From NCBI GenBank assembly GCA_947652605.1, contig OX393581.1, forward strand, positions 11,164,640 through 11,228,639: DNA of 64,000 nt. The letters are read 5' to 3'. Positions within the stretch are counted from its first letter, which is position 1, and every line of letters starts with the position of its first letter. Below, one piece after another: positions 43,118 through 53,835 of this stretch. The notes beneath the pieces were generated by a model. That model was not told the origin of the DNA and did no database searches. It saw nothing but the letters and a program-made list of their open reading frames with translations. The position numbers and the translations under genes are program-made. Origin of the DNA: Elmis aenea. Taxonomy: Eukaryota; Arthropoda; Insecta; Coleoptera; Elmidae.

Positions 43118-44030
43118 TGTTCAGATCATCTGAACATTTTTTCTTATTTCATTAATATTTTAATTTAATTTCAAATACCTTTAGTATTTAAATTTTAATT
43201 CAAGTACTTAATTTAATATCTCACATTTCATTTCCTGCAGCGAACACACGTGCCGACAAACATCTTACTTTGCAATTTGCTACATGTGCGAATCGACTAC
43301 CTGTCGATTTCACAATTAGTAAATTGTAAAGTAAGGTAATACACAATCTTAGTCCGATAGGAATATTTTTTATGTAAAGATGCAGGAAACAACCAACAAC
43401 CACGTTCTGGAGGAGCATCTTTCAACCTATCATTCCAGCTCCAGGATCCAGGACGGCTGCCTTATCCTTGGGCACTGCAGAGGACTTCCACCTACAGCCA
43501 CTCAACCCGAGTCCCGGAAGTAATGTTCAGATCATCTGAACATTTTTTCTTATTTTTTCAATATTTTAATTTAATTTCAAATACCTTTAATATTTCAATT
43601 TTAATTCAATTACTCAACTTAATATCTCACATTTCATTTCCTGCAGCGACCACACGTGCCGACAAACATCTTACTTTGCAATTTGCTACATGTGCGAATC
43701 GACTACCTGTCGATTTCACAATTAGTAAATTGCAAAGTAAGGTAATACACAATCTTAGTCCGATAGAAATACTCCTATTTTTTATGTAATTTTTAATGTT
43801 TATTCAGCATGTATTTTTTGTATATAAACCGTTAATTATTTTTAATAAATCAGTACAGATTAATAGTCTTACTCATTCAACAACTACCTAAGCCACAATT
43901 ACAGGGGTGTGAGGCTGCACTCCAACACACACAACACACACAACACACACAACACACACACTTACACATCCGCACTTTATACAAAATACACTACAAATTT
44001 ACACCAGATCACAGCATCTGGCCGTAAACA
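43118..44030 (+). mobile_element. BEL/Pao-like LTR element remnant (partial LTR, internal tail, full LTR)
   Basis: TGGAC stands at 43113-43117 and 44031-44035 (5-bp duplication). The first LTR copy (43118 to about 43375) is cut off in its middle; then about 145 bp of internal sequence, and a full LTR from 43524 to 44030. The LTR starts with the palindrome TGTTCAGATCATCTGAACA and ends CCGTAAACA; it contains AATAAA near 43846 and a (CAACACA)n microsatellite near 43925-43965. Assignment to BEL/Pao is from general character and is tentative. Confidence 0.75.
43524..44030 (+). repeat. full 507-bp LTR
   Basis: Starts TGTTCAG and ends TAAACA. It matches the solo LTR at 54752-56653 along its length, including the CACACGTGCCG, CTACATGTGCGAATCG and GGGGTGTGAGGCTGCACTCC blocks. 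Confidence 0.85.
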
Positions 44031-44756
44031 TGGACACTAACACAAAAAGAAAAAGAATACAGACACAAAAAATGAGATTTCTGAGAAGAATAGAAACTGA
44101 TCGATAAAATCAGAAACGAATAAATTCGAAAAACCTAGGAGTAACAGATATTAAGAAAAAGATTGGAAAGAATCAGTTAAGATGAGTTGGATATCTACTG
44201 CGCATGCCAGAAAGTAAATACGCGAAAATAGGTTGAAAAATAAAGATGGAGGGAAAAAGAAATAGAGGAAGACCAACAACAAAATGGGAAAAACAAATGA
44301 GGCACAGACTAGAAAAAAAAAGGAGTCAGGTGAAAAGATTTGCCACAATTGGCTAACGATAGGCTGGAGAGGAAAAACTTAATCCAGAAACATAAAAGCA
44401 TTCCTACCTCGACACCAAAAGGTACAAGAGGAACCGATTAAGAAAAAGAAGAACTTCACTTCATATCTCGAAAGTCAAGGTCTAAAAAAATTTAATTTTG
44501 TTTTTAAATTAAGCATAAAAATCTGTATAACAAACCTTGATAACATTCTGTTCTAATTTAATAAATAAAAAGGTTGTACTAAATTTAAAAAAATAATGGA
44601 ATTTCGTTTTTCGTCTGTAGTGCCAAAATGGAAAGCGATATAGCAAATCTGATAATATAAACGTTCTTTTCTTAAAAAATTGCCCGAGAGACCGATATAA
44701 GATTTTTGCTTACTATTACGGTAACCAAGATACAAACAGTCGAATTTGGTCCTGTA

Positions 44757-46999
44757 CATCTTTCTCTTTCGGCGTTCATTGTCTATTCCAATTTCATATA
44801 CCTACTTTAGGTACGTATTAGATGTTTTACCGTTCTTAGTTAGTTGTGCTTTATTTTTAATACCGTATTTTTCGAAAAAAGTCCAACACAATTTATTTTT
44901 TGTGGTATCTTCTCCAAAGTTTCTTTTTTTTGTCATAAGTAACGCAAGTTAGTATAAGTAGGGAATGAATCATTGGAATTTTCCCTCCATGTTCTTGTCG
45001 ACACAAAAAGTACTTATAGTCCTTCAGGGGGTAGATGGTATGGAAGAAAGGGGTAAAAAAAATCTTCTCCAAATATCCTGATAATGGTATATCTGTTGTA
45101 TTACAGTGACGTCTTAATTCCATTCAAAATAGACCACTAATTTTGTCAATCAAGAAAATAAATCTAACGTTTTAATTACAGAAATGGATTAGAAAAAAAC
45201 ATCTTACTAAGTTTATATAGTTTGAATAACGTCGCTATATCGGCCCCTTTAAAATCAATGAATTGATTTGTTGGAACGTAACAAATATATTTTCCTATCG
45301 CTCACTGCATATGGTGTAAAGCATATTTGTAGGCAAAGTAATTCTCATTTATCCTTATGCAAGACTTCCTGAAACTTTGTACCATAGCATCCGATTCGTG
45401 ATGACGATCCCACCGACATTTATTTGAATTTTACGAGCTCATTAAAAAGCACTCTATACCTGCTTTACAGCCACCATATCGCTTTATGCTCTAATTCAAT
45501 TGCAATCAATTTCAACCACTCGTGCTAGATTCAAACGAAATTAAAATATTCAAAACATACTTTCAAATGGATATACGACACATTTGAGTGAATTGTGTAA
45601 ATAATTACAGAACGTCTGACACTGTAATGAATTCATGTTTTTGTACGTCAGTTACAAAAACGCGTCGCTTCAGCAACGGTGATGAGGATATGAGCTTTTC
45701 ATGGTTGGAATCTAAACAAAAAGGTTCGTCCCATTTACTTTTTAGCTGTTGTTTTGCTAGAGAATAGTTAGTGATGGTAGCTTTTAGTATAAATTAAGTT
45801 GTCTGAGATTCTAAACTGTACAATAGGCTGTTTAGACTTGAAACAGGAGTCAAACATATTTCATTAAACTAATTTATATTTTGAATTGATCCTTGTCATT
45901 TGAGAAGTTAACTAGTGAAATGTATAATAGTATACCCCATTTGTAAACTATTATACGAGGTAATCTTTATTGGCCAGTTAAAAGCACAGAGGTTCCATAA
46001 TATAATCACAGTAGATTCCAGATTCTTATGAGGGATAGAGTACATGTGACAGCTCTCTCATTCAACATTATTTACTGCTCTCGGCTGAATTTGAAAGTCC
46101 TTAAAGAAATGACTATTAGACCACAAAAAACAACATTCATAAATATTCTTTGAAATGACTGACGGTGTTAGCTAACGAATGAAACCAGACTGGACACTTC
46201 TATTTTCCAACTAATCTAATTATGAAGATGAAACACCAACCCCATAACTTTACGAAACATCAGTACACTTAATACATCACAGACAAAACAAATTTGTTAA
46301 AAGTTTTTAATTAATTAAAATAGAACCGTCGGTAACTGTAATAATATACTCGATGTAAGCCAACAACGTTACAACAAATATCAAATAATAAAACGCAAAT
46401 TTTTAATTATATTCCGTTCCACACACCGATAATATAAAATTGTTTAAAACTTACGGCGGATAATAAAGTTAATGAAATGTTCAATCGCGTCTTCATTGTT
46501 ATTCCCGTGGAGCGTATCAGTTATAATTGCCGGAGCCATTACATTTCTTCGAGCAGATGTTAGAACAGCTCGTGAAATTATCTAACTTAGTTCCCAAGAT
46601 CTTTTCCAATTTGAACGCCAGACCAAAATAATCTTATTTTCATTCAGGCTGGAACATGCTTGTTCAAGATGAAATTGCTTATTTTCACCATGCACACGCA
46701 TGCACAGGTCATCACAGCAAATTAAATGTGAAAGGAAATAAACATGAAAATTTTGGAAGACTTAAATATAAATCTGATAATAATTAATTGGTTTTGAAGA
46801 GAAAACCCACTAGAAATACAGGTTTTTTAAAATTAAAGGCAACAAATTTTACCAACATCAACAATACGACAGATGACAATTATTTTATTAAATAAATTAT
46901 AATTCTGTTGACTCATAATTTTTGTTATTCGTTACATTTATTGAATTTCTAACATAAATACTGTTTTTTTTCTACACATTCTTTTAAGACAAATTGTTA
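44757..46999. other. unassigned stretch, 2.2 kb
   Basis: No transposon ends or protein motifs recognised. A 76-codon minus frame at 44893-45123 includes DYKYFLCRQEHGGKIPMIHS; the wording looks protein-like, but I cannot place it. The parts 45240-45700 and 46470-46720 are less AT-rich and may be host DNA. Confidence 0.4.
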
Positions 47000-47343
47000 T
47001 GAAAAAATAATAATAAATAAAACAAAGCCAACTATGGTTTTTGTTTTACAAAGTGCAACTTTGTCATTTATTTTAGAATCTAAATAATATAAAAAGAAAT
47101 GAATACCATATTTTTATTGTTTGTTAATGAATCTACAACTATTTCTTTTAACAGAAGCAACGGAGATATTCAAGATTAAAAATTTGCAAATTTCAGTGAA
47201 TCTGGCGTTATAAATACATGTAGTTTGTTTTAAAAAAAAGGCTTCTTGAAATAACTAGAAACATTTTGCCTGATTTACCCTATTTTGTATCTCTTGTCGT
47301 TTAAGAAACTCACAATAGTGTTTTACCTATTTGACGCACCCTG
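47000..47343. mobile_element. right-end mariner-like fragment
   Basis: Ends CCTATTTGACGCACCCTG at 47343 before TA. CCAACTATGGTTTTTGTTTT near 47030 resembles the block near the centre of other CACCCTG-ended elements here (for example 16060 and 38980). The left terminus is missing. Confidence 0.45.
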
Positions 47344-47345
47344 TA

Positions 47346-48178
47346 CATGTTATATTTATGTGTTTTGTTTTATTTAAGTTCGTTCTGAAAATCCCCGTAT
47401 ACGAATTAAAACACAATACGTGTATAAAGTTTTATTGCTAGCGATAATATTTGAGCATTTATGTGAAAGTAAAGTTAAAGTTTGGTCCATATAACTTCCG
47501 AATCCGGTAGCAGAGTGCGGATGTTCTTTCCCCAGCGGAAGTTGCTAACTTACGTGCAAGACTAAGGAGTGGAAATACGAGTACAGCTGTTAATTAAGTT
47601 ATTTGATCGTGCTTTTACGCCATATAGACCCCTAAATTGACAGTTTTTGATAAATGGACCGTTAAATGATTATACATCAGCAAAATAAATAGTCTTAAAA
47701 TGTTTGAACACTTTTTGCGTTAGTAAAATGGCGGTATTAAATTTATTTATTCAATTAATGGTTGTCGTATGTCTTAAATTTGTTTGATTTAGTTTTATTT
47801 TCATCTACGAGATAAAATTACGCGTGGTTTGGCGTCGTTATCTAGCGAAAACGTTGGTTCGCAGTGTAAAGGTATAAGAAATTACTATTTTTAGAACCGA
47901 TTTACTTCTCTTCCCTATTTTTCCAAGGATTCGTTAATTCAATTGTGATGTTGACTGACGTGGAACTAGTTTTATGAAACAACTTGACGGTTACTGAAAA
48001 ATCTGTCAGGTCAAAATTTTATTACGGAGAGCTTTGTACATCTCATACCTTGTTTCACCAGACGGAAATTCTATAATAACTTCTATTTGACAGGAATTTA
48101 ATATATTACATTTCGAAGTTATCAATTTTTACTTTACAGCCAAACGACCCCGCAAAAAATATGAAAACATTAAATCAA
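47346..48178. other. unassigned spacer
   Basis: No supported gene. The segment 47460-47640 is less AT-rich. Confidence 0.45.
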
Positions 48179-49386
48179 TTTTTTTTTTTTTTAATGGCAT
48201 CTATGATTAATTTACGATCTATTCTTTATGAACAATAAGTAAATTGTTGTGGCTTTAATTTAACGTGAAGGATAAGCTTGCCCAGTGGCAGCTATCCGTT
48301 TAAATTTACTTAAATTAATTTATTATTGGCAACATAGGTTAAATTTTTACTTAAAACGATTAGGCAAGTCTAGAGGTTTATGCCTCTTTAGTCTTTTAGT
48401 TTGTCCAGTGTTCACTAATAACTTTGCTGCTAAAAGATTGGGATGATGAGACAATCTTTCTGGATATTTGGCACTGAAACTTTGGATCACATTTTGCACT
48501 GAGCACATAATGAAGATCTCGCTTTATAACTTCGTTAGTAACATACCATGGTACGTTGGTTATTGTTCTTAAAGTTTTGGCCTGAAATCGTTGTAAGACT
48601 TCTATGTTAGACTTACTGCTTGAACCCCACAGTTGTATTCCGTACGTCCATATTGGCTTGAATATCGTTTTATAGATTAATAGTTTGTTATCGATCGACA
48701 GTTGTGAGTTTCTGCCAATAAGCCAGTACAACTTTCTAAATTGCACTCCCAGCTGTTTACGTTTCATCCATATGTGTTTCCGCCATGTAAGTCTGCGATC
48801 TAAGTGCATTCCCAGATATTTTGTGTCTTCTGCTTGCGGCAAAACGGCACGGTTTAGTGAGACGGGGGGGCAGGTGTCTCTACGCATAGTAAAAGTTACG
48901 TGTGTTGACTTAGCTTCATTAACTTTTATTCTCCAAACTTTTAGCCATTTTGAGATCTTGTCGAGGTTTCTTTACAGCATTTGCGATGCGATCGTTGGAT
49001 CTGTGTGTGAGGCTAATACCGCTGTATCATCGGCAAAGGTAGCTTCCATGTTATGTCCCACTGTTGGGAGGTCGGCGGTATAAAGAAAGTAGAGGACGGG
49101 TCCGAGGACACTTCCCTGCGGCACACCAGAGGTTATGGGAACGAGATTAATTTGCTCCTGGTTAAATTTCACTTTAAAAAATCTGTCGCTTAGATAGGAT
49201 TTTAAGATTTGGTGAAACGGATGTAAGAGATTTTTCTTAATTTTGTAAAGTAAGCCTTCGTGCCAAACTTTGTCGAATGCTTGAGTGATATCAAGGAAGG
49301 CTGCCGAGCAGAACCGCCTCTCTTCCAGGTCTTGACTAATTTTATTAAATAAATTAGCGTTCAAAAATCGTAGCTCAACTATTGCT
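48179..49386 (-). mobile_element. Jockey-type LINE, 5'-truncated
   Basis: The 3' end is a T-run (poly-A on the minus strand) at 48179-48192, then a 3' UTR of about 190 bp shared with 34286-34440, then coding sequence up to about 49364. The 5' edge meets the short mariner terminus at 49390. No target duplication could be fixed. Confidence 0.82.
48365..49370 (-). pseudogene. Jockey RT and C-terminus with a few disabling mutations
   Basis: Frame 1 (49364-48972): FLDITQAFDKVWHEGLLYKI, ILKSYLSDRFF, SGVPQGSVLGPVLYFLYTAD, MEATFADDTAVLASH. A single stop at 48972, then RNLDKISKWLKVWRIKVNE and frame 2 (48887 onward): TKYLGMHLDRRLTWRKH, LIYKTIFKPIWTYGIQLWG, TLRTITNVPWYVTNE. A one-base shift near 48510 moves the C-terminus (RLSHHPNLLAAKLL, RLKRHKPLDLPNRF) to another frame. 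The catalytic FADD box is intact. Only two lesions suggest moderate age. The endonuclease and ORF1 are truncated away. Confidence 0.88.
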
Positions 49387-49389
49387 ATA

Positions 49390-49472
49390 CAGGGTGTGTA
49401 TAAATTGGTGGGAGCGCTACACGTGGCGATGTTCTTCGTAAAATTCTAAGTCGAAAATCTTAATACACCCTG
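49390..49472. mobile_element. 83-bp solo terminus of the DD41D mariner
   Basis: TA at 49388-49389 and 49473-49474. CAGGGTGTGTATAAATTGG at the left follows the terminal repeat of 29575-31273 as far as GTCGAAAATCTTAATA, then switches at once to CACCCTG. So only one terminal repeat plus the outermost bases of the other remain. Confidence 0.85.
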
Positions 49473-49474
49473 TA

Positions 49475-50480
49475 TATAACACAAATTGTTTATATTTTTT
49501 TGGATAAATTAACAGTTTTTGAACAACTACAAACTAGAAAAAAAAACTTAGAATTTTGGATTTAATTAAAATAGAAGGTTGTGAAAAATGTTTCAAAATT
49601 TGTTTGTGTTAAATATATCTACGCTCTCACTTTTAGCCTGACCCTTTTTTTAGCTCTTATCATACGTTTAAGACCGATTAAAAATATTTTTTATAGCTTA
49701 TCAAAGGTTTTGCAAAATTTTGAAAGGTGCACCTTTGCAAGTATTTTTTGGTAATGAAGTCAAAATTTGTGCATCGCTAGTTATGATATTAAGTAAAATA
49801 TAATAATACTTACAGTAACTTCGTATGGCACTGGTAAAAATTATAGTTTATAAAAAACATTTAATATTAAATATTATTTAAATACCTCTAGTGGCAGACG
49901 AATAATTTCACGTGTTCTTTTGCACAAAACAACGGAAGTTCTTACATGGCGAAACAGAAAAGCGCTTTTGTTGGATACGCGAAACGCTTTTACAACAGAA
50001 AACAAAACAATAAACTTCATTTGTTGGTCCCTGTTGAAAGTTTTGCAATTAAAGACGTTTACGTAAGACAATGTAAACGCTTAAAACATGTAAAGTACAC
50101 CAATTATTTTATATTCAAGTAACATAATTAAGTCGATGATGTTGAAAATTAAAGTTCTAACGAAGAAAATTTAAGGGGTAATATCGTGAGTTCCATTAGC
50201 TTGGTGGTTAATGTCGTTTGAAATTACGTATAATGTGCCTTGATCCCATTTATATCGATAGCAGGGAAAAATGTGCAAACCGTTTCTTTAGACTTTGTAC
50301 TCGAGACGACGCAATATCTTAATAACAGCGTTATTCACCAACTGCTACTGGTGCAATTGTACTCTAATTGAATTACATTCGTTAAAAAGAGTGATGTGCT
50401 TTCTTAATAATTGTAATGGACGCTTATGTGTGTGTCTGCTTTTCTTCATTGATTTTAAAAATAAGAATAATAATACAGTA
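49475..50480. other. unassigned spacer
   Basis: AT-rich with no supported gene; the CG-containing 50200-50350 shows no motif. Confidence 0.45.
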
Positions 50481-51795
50481 TGTGCCAGAACAAAAGACAC
50501 TGAAATTTAGAAGCCTTTAAAATATAAACGCATCAAGTGATATATGTGGCAATGGTTGTCACGGAAACTCAACAATATGTTTATTCGAATGTAATGTCAA
50601 AAACATTTGAAGTGGTGCAAACAAGAAACAACACAATAATTTGTTTTTATTGTTGAGCATTATTTCGCTCATATGGAACGCAGCGATCGTATGGATCTAG
50701 TTTGTTTGTGGTTGCCAATCAATTTAGAGAAAACTGTAGAATTCACAACCCACTAAAAAAGATGTGTTAGGAGTCTTTAGGAAATTTCGACGCACAAGAA
50801 GTGTTCTAACACAACACAAAGGCTGCACTGGTCGTCCAGTTGCTGTAACAACCCAATCAGGGAAGCCTCTTAGAACAGGTGTTAAAAATCTCCAAAGAGA
50901 AGTCTCCGGCGAACGTCTATGAAAATGAAATTTAGTCAAACGTCTACTCGAAGAATGTTCAAGAAAATTGGGGGTTTCGCCTAAGAATACAGATTGGAAA
51001 AAATTTGAATAATGCAGACAAGCAGACGAGAGTTGTAAATTGTGCTTCAAGGTTAACCATGGTTTACTATGATTCAATATTCCTTTAGAATGTATGGTTT
51101 TCTGATGAATACCACATACATCCGACTGGATTTATCAACCGACAGACAAGTCGATGTCATTATAGAGAAACCCCTTTATAGTGAGCGTGTAACAATTTGG
51201 TGTGCAGTATCTGCTAACGGCATACCGGGTCCTCATTTTGTGGAAAAAGAAAATCGAAATGCTGTTACTGTGGATCGGATGCCATATAAAGAAATGATTC
51301 TATCACCATTCCTAACAGATCTTAAAATATTCTGCCGCGCCAAAAACCTTCGACTCGGAACTCAATGGTTCCAACAGGATGGGGGCTACTTGCCACACAG
51401 CAAGAGAATCCCTTGATCTGCTTTATGAGAATTTTAATGGCCGTGTAATCTCCCGTGGTGCGGACTTTCCATATCCTGCTCATTCACCTGATCTCACACC
51501 CCCTGATGAATACGTTTAAGGTTAGCTAAAACAATCCGTTTTTCTAGAGAACCCACCGGCAATTATTGATGAACTACATGAAAATATTGTAACACACATC
51601 AGAAGAATGCAGAAGCTTCTTTTTGTAAAAATGTTTTACAATATTCGCAAACGTTACGAGTGGTGCTTGGAACGATTGGATATTATACCTCAGAAATGCA
51701 AAAAAAATGACTTATTTCTACTTTAGATTGTTGTAAGTTTTGTAATTATTATGGTTAAAAAAGCATTGGTTTTCAGTGTCCTTTGTTCTGGCGCA
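50481..51795 (+). mobile_element. mariner-superfamily element with TGTGCCAGAAC ends
   Basis: TA at 50479-50480 and 51796-51797. Left end TGTGCCAGAACAAAAGACAC, right end complement of TGCGCCAGAACAAAGGACAC. The 1315-bp body is a plus-strand transposase gene broken by several mutations. The ends do not use the CAGGGTG heptamer, so it is a different family. Confidence 0.85.
50640..51725 (+). pseudogene. broken DD41D-type mariner transposase
   Basis: The N-terminal part reads KDVLGVFRKFRRTRSVLTQH then GCTGRPVAVTT (HTH region). A stop near 50922 is followed by LVKRLLEE and SPKN. Then ERVTIWCAVSANGIPGPHFV (the block after the first Asp), LGTQWFQQDG with the second Asp, CHTARESLDLLYENFNGRVI, and AHSPDLTPPDEYVWG with the third; I count 41 residues between the second and third after correcting one shift near 51390. 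The end runs PPAIIDELHENIVTHIRRMQ to YEWCLERLDI. The expected FFxWG reads EYVWG. At least three frame breaks. Confidence 0.85.
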
Positions 51796-51797
51796 TA

Positions 51798-52330
51798 GTA
51801 CGTGGCAAAGAATTGGAAACCTAAAACGGAGCAAAATCAAGACAATAGAACAAAGATGTTATTGGTTTCATTTTATTTTATCTCTAGTAAACTTTCTTTA
51901 TATTTTCTTTGTAATCCTTAATAATTTTATTTATTAGAATCACTAAATCAAATATGAAAACCATAAATTATTTTTGAAGTTACATTACCACTTACTTTTA
52001 AACAAAATTTGGGATTAAAAGTAATCAAAAAGACACGTTTGATCCACCCAGTTCTAATATAAGTTAACTAGATTTATATTTAAAACATTAAATAAATAAG
52101 TTGTAATAATCAACCTTGGTCCTTCGATTTGCCGCCCTCAGTACCACAAAAAGTGAGGACGTAACAAGATCACTATTTTTTTATTCTCAATATTAACGCT
52201 TGGTCATCTTAATCGTTTTCGGCAATTATTATTAAAGGCGTCTGTGAAAAAGCCAATCAATAAACGTATTTTTCTGCGTCCGTCCAGAAAATCAGTTGTT
52301 TCCGATCAATTTTTAGGCCGAAAAATACAT
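51798..52330. other. unassigned spacer
   Basis: No supported gene; it leads into the candidate LTR region. Confidence 0.4.
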
Positions 52331-52337
52331 CTTTACT

Positions 52338-52424
52338 GGACTAGGCCAGAATATAACTGGTTGCCATGGTAATAACAACTATTTATCGGACTAGGCCGGA
52401 AAGTAACTGGTTGCCATGGTGATG
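52338..52424. repeat. two direct units of about 36 bp, spaced 50 bp
   Basis: GGACTAGGCC(A/G)GAA then TAACTGGTTGCCATGGT(A/G)AT occurs at 52338 and 52388. Direct units upstream of a possible LTR promoter could be regulatory; that is inference. Confidence 0.7.
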
Positions 52425-52549
52425 AATGTTTTGTTTGTGCTGTCAAACAAGCGTCGTTATACTGCCACGAATCATAATTATTTATATAAACGGACTATTA
52501 ATAAATTAACATCATCGCGAAGTATTCTAAATTGCGATTCAGCATTTAT

Positions 52550-52900
52550 GTTCAGCGAATCGCGTAGCTTCTTGACTGTAAGTCTATTTTCGTTCATCTC
52601 TTTCTTCTTATACGGGGAAAGGGGGAAACCGTACAATTATATAGACAAACAGCCCAAGGGGTCGCCCCTTATGTTAATATCTCGCGGCGGTGTCCCACTT
52701 GTTTGGATTACGGGCAAAATAACCCCCAGACGAATGGTAGGTTTTAAGTTACTCGTAGTTTATAATAAATTAGATTAAGTACATCGGCGTTTTACTAGTA
52801 CCTCTTTCAGCTACGACCCCCTTCGACTAAGCTAACCCCTTGGTCGTTACAAGTTTGGTGGAGGCGTCGGGCAACGATCCAAGCGAGTTTTCACCTGCAG
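52550..52900 (+). other. possible gypsy-type LTR end and primer-binding region
   Basis: The GC-richer stretch contains ACAATTATATAGAC, which could be a TATA-type promoter, and ends CTTGGTCGTTACA, then AGTTTGGTGGAGGCGTCGGG, the kind of junction seen where an insect gypsy LTR meets its leader. No second LTR lies in the window, and I did not match the primer site to a tRNA. The left LTR edge is undetermined. Confidence 0.35.
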
Positions 52901-53179
52901 TTTGATAAGTTATTGTTTATTTATGGATGGTGACGAATCGTCACTGAAGATAGTGATTTTGGTGTCAGTGGCGGACACGGAAAAAATATTGTACCTATAC
53001 GTAACATTCCCGTAGAGTGTCTTTACTGCACTCGTAAGCCTTCAGGACTCGCCTACGGCTCGTCCAATAAAGTACCACTTTCCGGTCTTTACGAAAATTA
53101 GAAAAAGCCGGCATAGTTAAAAGTATGTGGCTTGTTCGTCTATAATAAACTATTCACACAAGAGTCTTACAATTGATTC

Positions 53180-53349
53180 AGTAAACTTCGGTGAATGGCA
53201 TGTTCAGGATCGACAACGAAAAGGTTATTGAATATAGCAAAAGAGGAATAGATTCGGAGATGGTTTAATACAAGAACTTGTACGCGTGGGTGCTCAGAAC
53301 GAGATAAGACATTTTGCGAAAAATCCGTATTAAAAGAACCCGCCAAGAA
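53180..53349 (+). other. possible start of a gag-like frame, unproven
   Basis: Frame from GMFRIDNEKVIEYSKRGIDS then EMV and a stop, with a further open stretch DILRKIRIKRTRQEILKRKG in the same frame. It could be the decayed N-terminus of a gypsy gag or a host exon. No diagnostic motif. Confidence 0.25.
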
Positions 53350-53835
53350 ATTCTGAAAAGAAAAGGCAGGATGTTGAGCTCGTGTGAGATTTGATTAGTG
53401 AAAATTAGTGAAGTGAAAGCGAGCACAATATTTTATTGTTGAAATTAATGAGAAATAGCTAATCCAGCTTTTTTCTTATCTAAACAGAAATATTTGAAGC
53501 GACCTCATTTTAAAAGCAATCTCTATAATTGCAGTAGGTAAGTTTTGAGTTTTGCCCTCAGGATATTAACTGCTACTTGTATTGTTTTTGTAATTCTGAA
53601 AAGAAAAGGCAGGATGTTGAGCTCGTGTGAGATTTGATTAGTGAAAATTAGTGAAGTGAAAGCGAGCACAATATTTTATTGTTGAAATTAATAAAAAATA
53701 GCTAATCCAGCTTTTTTCTTATGTAAAGAGAAATATTTGAAGCGACCTCATTTTAAAAGCAATCTCTATAATTGCAGTAGGTAAGTTTTGAGTTTTGCCC
53801 TCAGGATATTAACTGCTACTTGTATTGTTTTTGTA
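53350..53835. repeat. 243-bp tandem duplication carrying an exon-like unit
   Basis: ATTCTGAAAAGAAAAGGCAG starts at 53350 and again at 53593; the two units differ at only a handful of positions. Each contains a polypyrimidine stretch ending in AG, a 50-nt segment AAATATTTGAAGCGACCTCA...TTGCAGTAG, then GTAAGTTTTGAG. The segment is open in one frame (KYLKRPHFKSNLYNCS) and closed in the other two. The first unit starts (53489) after CTTATCTAAACAG, the second after CTTATGTAAAGAG. Confidence 0.85.

Larger units (their letters stand above)
42590..44400 (+). pseudogene. LINE RT/C-terminus, split by LTR insertion
   Basis: Block 1: KGTLSPLLF-type RT motif near 42605, KLAFADDVVVIAKSEKD (catalytic box) at about 42715, then TTKTKDMVIAKNHEPARI, NFEYLATIISENGKLEED to FNAV and a stop at 43083, followed by VPILTYSSETW. 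The LTR element occupies 43118-44030. Block 2: KMRFLRRIE, LLRMPESKYAKIG, RGRPTTKWEK. Compared with 9284-9952, this copy has added stops and frameshifts. Not functional. Confidence 0.85.
42548..44456 (+). mobile_element. 5'-truncated LINE interrupted by an LTR element
   Basis: Same family as 9226-9959. The left flank ACTTCA (about 42542-42547) recurs after the A/G-rich tail near 44456 in CTTCACTTCATATC. The coding part is in two blocks separated by the LTR element. The copy at 59680 starts with the same AGAAATTATRTGCGAA string, so both share a 5' boundary or a continuing homologous coding region. Confidence 0.8.
41072..44754. mobile_element. foldback element B3 split by three retroelements
   Basis: B-type arms are visible at 41128-41420 (TTGAGAAAAAGACGCCCATG, CGCTTTCCATTTTGGC) and, inverted, at 44456-44754, ending GAATTTGGTCCTG before TA. 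The left terminus is replaced by a short minus-strand LINE 3' fragment (about 41088-41127, matching 9236-9275). The centre is split by a Jockey LINE (about 41437-42484) and a second LINE (42548-44456) that itself contains a BEL-like LTR element (43118-44030). Confidence 0.82.

Noticed and set aside
43920..43966. CACACAA repeats as possible telomeric or CRISPR-like array
   Set aside because: It is a simple microsatellite within the LTR; insect telomeric TTAGG is not present and there are no spacers.
44893..45123. Minus-strand frame of 76 codons with protein-like wording
   Set aside because: No recognisable domain, no start context or neighbouring exon; kept only as a note in the spacer entry.
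50724..51077. 117-codon minus-strand frame
   Set aside because: Lies antisense over the transposase coding region on the plus strand, whose motifs are clear.
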